This document shows positions 1-6,717 of a stretch of DNA of 8,141 nucleotides, piece after piece. The stretch's first letter is position 1. Each line of letters starts with the position of its first letter. The translations under genes were made by a program, and so were the position numbers. Origin of the DNA: Caryophanales bacterium UBA6414 (GTDB lineage Bacteria; Bacillota_I; Bacilli_A; RF39; UBA660); contig DJPK01000047.1 in NCBI GenBank assembly GCA_002438545.1, forward strand, positions 800 through 8,940, read 5' to 3'. The notes under the pieces are model-generated. The model was given only the letters and a program-made list of their open reading frames with translations. It did not search any database and was not told where the DNA came from.

Positions 1-1101
1 AATAGAAAAGAGTCTTTTAATATTACAGCCGCTAGTGAAATGATGAGTATATTATGTTTATCTAAAGATATAGATGATTTAAGAAATAAGTTAGATAATA
101 TATTAATTGGTTATGATTATGAAGATAAGGCAGTGTATGCTAAAAGTTTAGGTATTACTGGGTCATTGGTAGTATTATTGAAAGATGCTTTAAAGCCTAA
201 TTTAGTACAAACTTTAGAACATAATCCGGTATTAATACATGGAGGACCTTTTGCTAATATATCACTTGGTTGTAATAGCGTTATAGCATCTGATTTAGGT
301 TTAAAATTAGCTGATTATGTAATTACAGAAGCAGGATTTGGTGCTGATTTAGGAGCGGAAAAGTTTTTAAATATTACTTCTAGATGTTTAGAATGTAGTC
401 CTAGTACTATTGTTTTAGTAGCGACAATAAAGGCTTTAAAATATAATGGTGGGGTTAGTAAAGATAATATTATGAATAAAGATATTGAGTCTTTAAAGAA
501 AGGATTAAGTAATTTAGAAGCTCATATCGATAATTTATCTAATTTTAATATTCCGTTTATTGTATGTTTAAATAAGTATAGTACAGATAGTGAAGAAGAA
601 ATTAATATAGTTAAAGAGTATTGCGATAGTAGAGATGTTCCTATGGAAGTTAGTACTGCTTATATAGATGGTGGTGAAGGAGCAATTAAACTTGCTAATA
701 AAGTATTAGAACTAGTTAATAAAGATAGTAAGATTAGTTATACATATGATATAAATGATGATATATATACTAAAATAGATAAGGTATGTAAGAATATATA
801 TCATGCTAATAAAGTTAATTATAATAGTGAAGCTCGTGAGAAGATAGATAAATATATTTCTTTAGGTAATGGTAATTTACCAATATGTATTGCTAAAACA
901 CAGTATTCACTTAGTGATGATGCTAGTAAGTTAGGTTATCCTAAAGATTATAGTGTTAATGTAATAGATGCTAGATTATATTCAGGAGCAGGTTTTATTA
1001 CTATTTTACTTGGTAATATTATGACAATGCCTGGTTTACCTAAAGTACCTAATTATGAAAAGATAGATTATGTTAATGATCAGATAGTAGGATTATATTA
1101 G
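1..1101 (+). CDS. fhs: Formate--tetrahydrofolate ligase, 3' portion (5' end outside window)
   Basis: Cytosolic one-carbon enzyme that joins formate to tetrahydrofolate with ATP, giving 10-formyl-THF for purine and initiator formyl-Met synthesis. The frame is open from base 1. The residues before the first ATG (codons 1-13, ending NITAASE) are typical family sequence, so the ATG at 40 is internal and the gene enters from upstream. There are 366 codons here against about 556 in the family, so roughly 190 N-terminal residues, including the ATP-binding P-loop, are missing. Recognisable family blocks are HGGPFANI (from base 238), EAGFGADLGAEKF (from 328), the ATIKALKYNGG block (from 421), CIAKTQYSLSDD (about 886-921) and TMPGLPKVPNYEKIDY near the end, followed by the usual short tail ending GLY. 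The stop is TAG. No frameshift or missing block is visible. A terminator starts at the stop codon, so this is the last gene of its transcript. Confidence 0.96.
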   Translation, partial: NRKESFNITAASEMMSILCLSKDIDDLRNKLDNILIGYDYEDKAVYAKSLGITGSLVVLLKDALKPNLVQTLEHNPVLIHGGPFANISLGCNSVIASDLGLKLADYVITEAGFGADLGAEKFLNITSRCLECSPSTIVLVATIKALKYNGGVSKDNIMNKDIESLKKGLSNLEAHIDNLSNFNIPFIVCLNKYSTDSEEEINIVKEYCDSRDVPMEVSTAYIDGGEGAIKLANKVLELVNKDSKISYTYDINDDIYTKIDKVCKNIYHANKVNYNSEAREKIDKYISLGNGNLPICIAKTQYSLSDDASKLGYPKDYSVNVIDARLYSGAGFITILLGNIMTMPGLPKVPNYEKIDYVNDQIVGLY

Positions 1102-1134
1102 ATTAGATATTAGAAATGATATTTAGTCTTTTTT
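1101..1134 (+). terminator. Putative intrinsic terminator after fhs
   Basis: A 10-bp stem pairs 1101-1110 with 1119-1128 (two G-U wobbles, 8-nt loop) and is followed by six T at 1129-1134. The stem starts at the last base of the fhs stop codon. It is AT-rich and weak, so termination may be incomplete. Its position between fhs and the hpf promoter supports the call. Confidence 0.6.
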
Positions 1135-1145
1135 AAATATTATAT

Positions 1146-1174
1146 TTTACAAAATGATAAATTAATGATATACT
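1146..1174 (+). promoter_or_regulatory. Sigma-A type promoter for hpf-essC-yukD
   Basis: A -35 box TTTACA (1146-1151) and a -10 box TATACT (1169-1174) each match consensus at 5 of 6 bases and are separated by exactly 17 nt. TG at 1166-1167 adds an extended -10 (TGn). The predicted transcription start is about 1181, giving a leader of about 66 nt before the hpf ATG. Chance matches are easy in such AT-rich DNA, but spacing, extension and position between a terminator and a gene start agree. Confidence 0.72.
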
Positions 1175-1198
1175 TATGATGTTGGATTATATATAGAA

Positions 1199-1228
1199 AA
1201 TAATTATATCGATAAAGATATAATTATT
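1199..1228. repeat. Perfect 12-bp inverted repeat in the hpf leader
   Basis: The arms 1199-1210 and 1217-1228 are perfectly complementary (AATAATTATATC / GATATAATTATT) around a 6-nt loop GATAAA. The element lies at about +19 to +48 from the predicted start and ends 4 nt before the hpf Shine-Dalgarno sequence. No T tract follows, so it is not a terminator. It could be an mRNA hairpin that stabilises the 5' end or tunes hpf translation, or a DNA operator for a dimeric repressor. The sequence alone does not decide. Confidence 0.6.
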
Positions 1229-1230
1229 AT

Positions 1231-1238
1231 AGAAAGGA
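1231..1238 (+). promoter_or_regulatory. hpf ribosome binding site, decides start at 1247
   Basis: AGAAAGGA lies 8 nt before the ATG at 1247. The in-frame ATG at 1238 overlaps this Shine-Dalgarno sequence and cannot be served by it, so 1247 is preferred. Confidence 0.8.
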
Positions 1239-1246
1239 TGATATAT

Positions 1247-1777
1247 ATGAAACTAAATATTAGAGGAGATAAGTTAGAAATAACTGATGCAATTAGAGAT
1301 TATGTAGAGGACAAGTTAGGAAGACTTGATAAGTATTTTAAGGATAGTGATATAAATGCTAATGTTTTACTTAAAGTTAAAGGGAATAGACAAATAATTG
1401 AGGTTACTGTTCCTACTGATAAATATATTCTTAGAAGTGAAGAAGAACACAATGATTTATATGCCGCTATTGATTTAGTAGTAGATAAACTAGAAGGACA
1501 AATAAGAAAGAATAAGACAAAGTTAAAGAAACAAAATATTGATAATAAATATAAAGAATTTAATTTTGATTATGAATTAGATGAAGAAGAAGAAAACAAC
1601 GATGTAATAGTTAAACATAAAGAGATAGAAATGAAACCAATGGATTCAGAAGAAGCTATCTTAGAGATGGAACTTTTAGGACATAGTTTCTTTGTCTACA
1701 AAGATGTTGATACAGGAAATGTTAATGTATTATATAAGAGAAAAGATGGTAATTACGGTTTAATAGAAACTAAATAG
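1247..1777 (+). CDS. hpf: Long-form ribosome hibernation promoting factor
   Basis: Binds the 30S decoding region when growth slows and dimerises 70S ribosomes into inactive 100S particles. The 176-residue protein has the two-domain layout of long HPF. An S30AE/YfiA domain covers about residues 1-100, opening MKLNIRGDKLEITDAIRDYV. An acidic linker (about 101-118) holds the run DEEEEN. The C-terminal dimerisation domain (about 119-176) carries KPMDSEEAILEMELLGHSFF and ends KDGNYGLIETK, which is highly characteristic. The ATG at 1247 is chosen over 1238 because of Shine-Dalgarno spacing and because family proteins begin at this M-K. It is first in the predicted hpf-essC-yukD unit, with its own promoter and leader hairpin. 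In many Bacillota hpf lies just upstream of secA; here essC and yukD intervene. Length and domains are complete. Confidence 0.97.
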   Translation: MKLNIRGDKLEITDAIRDYVEDKLGRLDKYFKDSDINANVLLKVKGNRQIIEVTVPTDKYILRSEEEHNDLYAAIDLVVDKLEGQIRKNKTKLKKQNIDNKYKEFNFDYELDEEEENNDVIVKHKEIEMKPMDSEEAILEMELLGHSFFVYKDVDTGNVNVLYKRKDGNYGLIETK

Positions 1778-1789
1778 TGTTGAATAAAA

Positions 1790-1795
1790 AAGAGG
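1790..1795 (+). promoter_or_regulatory. essC ribosome binding site, decides start at 1805
   Basis: AAGAGG lies 9 nt before the ATG at 1805. The upstream in-frame TTG at 1796 directly abuts this Shine-Dalgarno sequence and is too close to be used. Confidence 0.75.
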
Positions 1796-1804
1796 TTGGT
1801 AAAT

Positions 1805-4800
1805 ATGCAAATTATAATATTAAAGAAGGATAATTTACGTAAATATTATTTTTCTGGTGATTCCAAAGATGCTTTTTATATAAAAGATTTTGATGAATAT
1901 GGTAATGAAGAAGATTTATTATCTATTGAAATTGTTAATAAAGCATGGAATTTTGTTAGTAATGATAAGTGCCAGATTATAGAAAATAATAATGTTGTAA
2001 AATTTGCCCCTCTTTTTTTAAATAAATTATATGTTATTAAGATCAATAATAAAAATAATTCTATATATGAATTTATTTTAGTATGTAGTGATAATATTAA
2101 GAATTTTGAGTCTTATCAATTTAATGGTGATGGAGATTATACTATTGGTAGTTTACCTACTTCAGATATTGTTTTAGGGAGTGCTAATGTTTGTAAGAAT
2201 CATGCGATTATTACTAAAAAAGGTAAAAGTTTAACTATTAAGGCACTTGATAAAGATTATGGCGTTTATGTAAATGATATTAGAGTTGATAATAAAAAAC
2301 TTGCGAATGGTGATATTGCCTTTATAATGGGATATAGAATTATTGTTATGAATTCATATGTTTATGTTGGTGATATTGGAAATAGTGTAAGAGTTAATAG
2401 TCTTAGATTAGTTAAGAAGGGCATTCCTTCTTATGAGGCACCATTTGAAGAAACGATTGATGATGATAATGCAGTATTATATGGTGCGGATGATTATTTT
2501 TCAAGAACACCGAGATTTGTGACATCAATTAATGAAGAAGAACTTAGAATAGATAATCCGCCTAGTAAAGTTCAGCCAGATGAGACACCAATTTTATTTA
2601 CAGTAGGGCCAATGCTTACGATGGCAATGTCATCAGTAATTAGTGCTTCAGTATCTATTATTAATGTACTACAGAATAAGTCTTCAGTGTTAAGTGTATT
2701 GCCGACAGCAGTAATTGCTATCACAATGCTTGCTTCGACATTATTGTGGCCAAGTTTGACAAGAAAATACAATAATAAAAAGCAACAAAAAAATGAAGAA
2801 GAAAGAGTTAAAAGATATCTTGAATATTTAGATGGCAAGAAGCAAAAGATAGAGAACTTTAGAATAAGCCAACAACAAACGTTGCTTGAAAATTATCCTG
2901 ATTTAAATAATTTACAGATGGTTGTTTTAAATAAAAGAAGAAACTTGTGGGAAAGACAGATTAAAGATGATGATTTTTTAAATGTTAGGCTAGGTATTGG
3001 AACAGTTCCTTTAAAATTAAAATTACAATATCAATTAGAAGAATTTAGTATGCAAGATGATGATCTTAGGAAAGAAGCTAGTAAGATTGTAGATAGTACG
3101 AAAGATATTGAAAGAGTACCAGTAACTATTAGTTTGACTGAGAGAAATAAACTTGTTATTATTGGTAATAAAGATAATAAAGATTCAATGCTTAAAAGTA
3201 TTATTTTACAGGTAGTAGCTAATCATTCTTATGATGAAGTTAAACTTGTATTAATGGTTAATGATGATAATAGTGATATTTGGGGAGATTTAATTAATTT
3301 ACCTCATTTATGGAGTAATTCTAAAGATATAAGGTTTTATGCTAATAATTATGATGATATGTCAAAGATATCTTTCTATTTGGAGCAGGTATTTACTGCA
3401 AGAAAGTATAGTAATGATGGTGATAAGTCTGTACCTTTAAATTTAACATATAAAGATGTCATGCCTTATTATTTAATAATTGTTAATAATATTAAGAAAA
3501 ATAAGAGTATAGAGATTATAAATAAAGTATTAAAAGAAGAAAAGAATATTGGATTTGGTTTAATTATATTAAGTGATGGTATAGGCAATTTGCCTAATGA
3601 ATGTAATGATTTCTTAATGGCTTCTGGTGTTGATTCAGCAATTATTAAAAATGAACTTGATAAGAAAAACCAACAGACTTTTGCGATGGATAATACTGAT
3701 AATATTAATTTGGCACTTGTATCTGAAAAACTAGCAAATATTCCAATTAAGTTACCGTTATCTTTAGATAACCAAAAGTTTTATATTAGTTTCTTAGAGA
3801 TGTATAAAGTTGGTAGAGTTGAACAATTAGATGTGTTAGATAGATGGAAAAATAATAATCCAGTTAATAGTTTGAATGTTCCAATTGGTATTCATGAAGA
3901 TGGGGAAATATTTAATTTGGATTTACATGAAAAATTTTATGGACCACATGGCTTAATAGCTGGTATGACTGGTAGCGGTAAGAGTGAGTTTATTATTACT
4001 TTTATCTTATCGATGTGTCTTAATTTTAGTCCATTAGAAGTATCATTTGTTTTGATAGACTATAAAGGTGGTGGGCTTACAGGAGCTTTTGAAAATAAGC
4101 TTACTAATACAAGACTTCCACATTTAGCAGGTACTATTACAAACTTGGATAAGGCTGAAATAAAGAGAAGTTTATCTTCCATTCATAGTGAGTTAAATAG
4201 AAGACAGGAGTTATTTAATCAGGCTAAGATGCGATTAAATGAGAATACTCTAGATATATATAAATATCAGAAGTTATATCGTGATGGTTTGATTGAAGAG
4301 CCTATTTCACATTTATTTATTATTTGTGATGAGTTTGCAGAGTTAAAGAATCAACAGCCAGAATTTATGGATGAACTTATTTCAACGGCTCGTATAGGTA
4401 GAAGTTTAGGTGTACATTTAATTTTGGCTACACAAAAACCTAGTGGTATTGTTGATGATCAGATATGGTCTAACTCGAAGTTTAAAGTATGTTTAAAGGT
4501 TCAAGAGAAATCTGATAGTATGGATGTTATAAAAAGACCTGATGCGGCAGGGTTAAAGAGTGCTGGTATGTTCTATTTACAGGTTGGATATAATGATTAC
4601 TTTGGGTTAGGTCAAGCGGCTTATGCGGCGGCTAAATATGTTCCTAAGGATAAACTTACTAAGAATGTTGATCGTAATGTATCATTTATTAATGATATTG
4701 GTGATGTTGTTAAAAGTATTGATATGGCTAAGAGAGATGAAAGCGTATCTTTGGGTGAAGAACTTCCTAATGTTTTAAAAGTGATTTGTTTGGCAGCTCA

Positions 4801-6355
4801 AGAAACTAATGTTGTTGCTAGAAAGTTATGGTTAGATAGAATTGATAGTAAGATATATGTTGGTAATTTGATTAATAAATATAATTTTGTTCCAACGAAA
4901 TGGAATATTACAGCGGTTATAGGAGAATATGACGATCCTTCTAATCAAAGACAGGGGTTATTAACGTTAGACTTTAATAATTCGCCTAATACACTTATTT
5001 ATGGTTTAGATGGTAAAGAGATAATGGTAACATCACTTATTTATAGTTTGATTACAACACATACTCCAGATGAGGTACAATTTTATATTATGGATTTTGG
5101 TACAGAAATACTTGGTATGTTTAAAGACGCTCCACAAGTTGGTGATATAGTATATATTAATGATGCGGAAAAAGTTAATAATTTATTTAATACTATTGAT
5201 GTTGAAATAGAAAGTAGAAAGAAAATGTTTATTGAATATAATGGGGACTATAATTTATATATTCAAAATAGCTCTAATAAAGTGCCTAGAATAATTATTA
5301 TAATTAATAGTTTTGAGACATTTAATGATAACTATGATGAATATGTTGATAGACTTATTAGGCTTTCTCGTGAAGGTGAAAGATATGGTATATCTTTAGT
5401 TATTACCGCAAGTGGTGTTAATGCTGTTAGATCTAAAGTATCTCAGAACTTTAGTAAGCAATTATGTCTAAACTTTAATGATCCGAGTGATTATTCATAT
5501 ATTTTAGGTTCTACGCATGGTATGATTCCTTCTGATATATTAGGTAGAGGATTAGTTAAATTACAAGGTGAATTATATGAATATCAAACTGCTTATCCAT
5601 ATAAATGGGAAGAGATTAACGCCTTTATTAAAGATACTTGTTTAAAACTTAAAGAAGTAATTAAATATAAAGCTAAGAAGATAGCTATTTTACCTAATCA
5701 TGTTAGATTTGATGATATTGATGATTGTATAGACTCTTTAGCTAATGTACCAATTGGTATTGAAAAGAATTCTCTTAATACTTCTAGATTTAATTTTAAG
5801 AGAAATCCTATTTCAGTAATTGCTGGTCAAGATGCTTCAGTAATGGATAAGTTTGTATCTTCTTTAGCTATAGTATTACAAAAGATTAAAGACACAACAG
5901 TTCATTTGATAGATATGGATAATATGATCCAAAATACTACTGATATTATTAATTATAATGAAGATAAGATTTTAGATAAGATTAAGGCTGCTAGTGGCAG
6001 TATGGAAGTATTTGTATTCTATGGTATAGATAGTTATAAGAGTTCATTAACTACTAATGAATTTCTTGAATTTAAAAATTATGTATCAGGTTTAAAAGGT
6101 AAACAGAATGTTAGAATTATTATAATTGATTCAGTATCAAAGATAAAAACATTTGAATATGAATCATTCTATACTAGCAATGTTCAAGCAACGTATGGTA
6201 TATGGATTGGTTCTGGTATTACTGATCAGTTTACAATTAAATCTTCAACTTATAATAAAGAAACTAGATCTCAGATTGGTAATGATTTCGGATATAACGT
6301 AGTAAGTGGCCGAGCAACATTAGTAAAATTATTAGATTTTTATTCAAATGATTAA
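1805..6355 (+). CDS. essC: Type VII secretion system (T7SSb) motor ATPase EssC
   Basis: Membrane-anchored FtsK/SpoIIIE-family motor of the Firmicutes type VII system, which exports WXG100/LXG-type substrates. Length is 1516 residues (S. aureus EssC is about 1480). Domains in order: a poorly conserved N-terminal FHA-like region (about 1-90); a second FHA domain (about 95-190; G115-S116, N132-H133, N157); two membrane helices (about 263-289 and 295-318) with a short loop; a charged coiled-coil-like stretch (about 322-380) ending in the family block RRNLWERQ (W382); a divergent D0 region (about 400-670); D1 with Walker A GMTGSGKS (720-727), IDYKGGG (751-757), Walker B IICDE (D842, E843) and ATQKPSG (875-881); D2 with a non-canonical P-loop YGLDGKE (1066-1072) and IIIIINS (1163-1169) in place of an acidic Walker B; D3 with AGQDAS (1340-1345) and no GK[ST]. 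Start is the ATG at 1805. The gene follows hpf by 27 nt and precedes yukD by 21 nt, so co-transcription is likely. No frameshift is seen. The symbol rests on architecture; substrates are unknown. Confidence 0.95.
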   Translation: MQIIILKKDNLRKYYFSGDSKDAFYIKDFDEYGNEEDLLSIEIVNKAWNFVSNDKCQIIENNNVVKFAPLFLNKLYVIKINNKNNSIYEFILVCSDNIKNFESYQFNGDGDYTIGSLPTSDIVLGSANVCKNHAIITKKGKSLTIKALDKDYGVYVNDIRVDNKKLANGDIAFIMGYRIIVMNSYVYVGDIGNSVRVNSLRLVKKGIPSYEAPFEETIDDDNAVLYGADDYFSRTPRFVTSINEEELRIDNPPSKVQPDETPILFTVGPMLTMAMSSVISASVSIINVLQNKSSVLSVLPTAVIAITMLASTLLWPSLTRKYNNKKQQKNEEERVKRYLEYLDGKKQKIENFRISQQQTLLENYPDLNNLQMVVLNKRRNLWERQIKDDDFLNVRLGIGTVPLKLKLQYQLEEFSMQDDDLRKEASKIVDSTKDIERVPVTISLTERNKLVIIGNKDNKDSMLKSIILQVVANHSYDEVKLVLMVNDDNSDIWGDLINLPHLWSNSKDIRFYANNYDDMSKISFYLEQVFTARKYSNDGDKSVPLNLTYKDVMPYYLIIVNNIKKNKSIEIINKVLKEEKNIGFGLIILSDGIGNLPNECNDFLMASGVDSAIIKNELDKKNQQTFAMDNTDNINLALVSEKLANIPIKLPLSLDNQKFYISFLEMYKVGRVEQLDVLDRWKNNNPVNSLNVPIGIHEDGEIFNLDLHEKFYGPHGLIAGMTGSGKSEFIITFILSMCLNFSPLEVSFVLIDYKGGGLTGAFENKLTNTRLPHLAGTITNLDKAEIKRSLSSIHSELNRRQELFNQAKMRLNENTLDIYKYQKLYRDGLIEEPISHLFIICDEFAELKNQQPEFMDELISTARIGRSLGVHLILATQKPSGIVDDQIWSNSKFKVCLKVQEKSDSMDVIKRPDAAGLKSAGMFYLQVGYNDYFGLGQAAYAAAKYVPKDKLTKNVDRNVSFINDIGDVVKSIDMAKRDESVSLGEELPNVLKVICLAAQETNVVARKLWLDRIDSKIYVGNLINKYNFVPTKWNITAVIGEYDDPSNQRQGLLTLDFNNSPNTLIYGLDGKEIMVTSLIYSLITTHTPDEVQFYIMDFGTEILGMFKDAPQVGDIVYINDAEKVNNLFNTIDVEIESRKKMFIEYNGDYNLYIQNSSNKVPRIIIIINSFETFNDNYDEYVDRLIRLSREGERYGISLVITASGVNAVRSKVSQNFSKQLCLNFNDPSDYSYILGSTHGMIPSDILGRGLVKLQGELYEYQTAYPYKWEEINAFIKDTCLKLKEVIKYKAKKIAILPNHVRFDDIDDCIDSLANVPIGIEKNSLNTSRFNFKRNPISVIAGQDASVMDKFVSSLAIVLQKIKDTTVHLIDMDNMIQNTTDIINYNEDKILDKIKAASGSMEVFVFYGIDSYKSSLTTNEFLEFKNYVSGLKGKQNVRIIIIDSVSKIKTFEYESFYTSNVQATYGIWIGSGITDQFTIKSSTYNKETRSQIGNDFGYNVVSGRATLVKLLDFYSND

Positions 6356-6360
6356 GATAT

Positions 6361-6371
6361 AAGGTAGGTGA
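6361..6371 (+). promoter_or_regulatory. yukD ribosome binding site, decides start at 6377
   Basis: AAGGTAGGTGA contains two overlapping Shine-Dalgarno-like cores; AGGTGA ends 5 nt before the ATG at 6377. The in-frame GTG at 6368 is part of this site and is not a plausible start. Confidence 0.75.
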
Positions 6372-6376
6372 ATTTA

Positions 6377-6628
6377 ATGGATTTTAGAGTATATGTTATT
6401 GTGGAAATTCCATTGATTGAAAGAAAGTATGAACTTTTAGTACCAATTGATCGTCGTATTCATGATTTAATATTCTTACTAAAAAATAATATACCAGAAT
6501 TATCATTAGATTATTATAAAGATAGATTACCTTATTTATATAATAAGAATTCTGGACAGTTATATAATATGAATTTAATAATTAAAGATTCTAATATTAA
6601 AATGGGTACTAGATTAATATTAATATAG
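6377..6628 (+). CDS. yukD: YukD/EsaB-like ubiquitin-fold T7SS protein
   Basis: Small protein of 83 residues, close to B. subtilis YukD and S. aureus EsaB (about 80). These are ubiquitin-fold cytosolic proteins needed for or modulating T7SSb activity, without ubiquitin-like conjugation. Here the sequence opens with a beta strand (RVYVIVEIP), then YELLVPIDRRIHDLIFLLKN fitting strand-turn-helix, and ends with the family-like IKDSNIKMGTRLILI. There is no C-terminal Gly-Gly, as expected for this family. No signal peptide or membrane helix is seen. The start is the ATG at 6377. It follows essC by 21 nt and is closed by a strong terminator, so it is the last gene of the unit. In staphylococcal loci esaB lies upstream of essC; here the order is reversed. 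Assignment rests on size, tail motif and neighbour rather than on strong identity. Confidence 0.85.
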   Translation: MDFRVYVIVEIPLIERKYELLVPIDRRIHDLIFLLKNNIPELSLDYYKDRLPYLYNKNSGQLYNMNLIIKDSNIKMGTRLILI

Positions 6629-6689
6629 GAGAAAATTAACGTTATTTACACATATTGTGTGTTAAATAGTGTTAATTTCTCTTTTTTTT
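6629..6689 (+). terminator. Strong intrinsic terminator closing the hpf-essC-yukD unit
   Basis: The base stem pairs 6629-6640 with 6671-6681 (GAGAAAATTAAC / GTTAATTTCTC, one bulged A). Pairing continues inward through 6641-6648 with 6663-6670 (two G-U pairs), a bulged T, then CACA/TGTG (6649-6652 with 6658-6661) around a 5-nt loop. Eight T follow at 6682-6689. It starts directly after the yukD stop codon. Confidence 0.88.
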
Positions 6690-6697
6690 GGTATAAT
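6689..6697 (+). promoter_or_regulatory. Extended -10 promoter for secA
   Basis: TGG directly precedes a perfect TATAAT (6692-6697), a TGn extended -10. No good -35 exists: the best 17-nt-spaced hexamer, GTGTTA at 6669-6674, matches 3 of 6 and lies in the 3' arm of the preceding terminator. The predicted start is about 6704, leaving only about 14 nt of leader before the secA ATG, nearly all of it Shine-Dalgarno sequence. Confidence 0.7.
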
Positions 6698-6705
6698 TAT
6701 TTTAT

Positions 6706-6713
6706 GGTGGTGA
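6706..6713 (+). promoter_or_regulatory. secA ribosome binding site
   Basis: GGTGGTGA lies 4 nt before the ATG at 6718 and starts only a few bases after the predicted transcription start, so the leader is very short. Confidence 0.65.
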
Positions 6714-6717
6714 AAAT

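Noticed and set aside
1182..1210. Second hpf promoter (TTGGAT with a TATATC-like -10)
   Set aside because: The -10 is poor and lies inside the inverted repeat; the TTTACA/TATACT pair upstream is much better.
1238..1246. Upstream ATG as the hpf start
   Set aside because: It overlaps the Shine-Dalgarno sequence, and family proteins start at the M-K encoded at 1247.
1102..1246. Riboswitch or small RNA gene in the fhs-hpf gap
   Set aside because: The gap of 136-145 bases is filled by a terminator, a promoter and one simple hairpin; I see no multi-helix conserved aptamer pattern.
1796..1804. Upstream TTG as the essC start
   Set aside because: It directly abuts the AAGAGG Shine-Dalgarno sequence, while the ATG at 1805 has proper spacing.
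2572..2838. 88-codon open frame on the minus strand
   Set aside because: It lies wholly opposite the membrane-helix and coiled-coil region of essC, has no ribosome binding site or family resemblance, and its hydrophobic stretch mirrors the low-complexity sense strand.
6368..6376. Upstream GTG as the yukD start
   Set aside because: The GTG is part of the ribosome binding site, and the ATG at 6377 has correct spacing.
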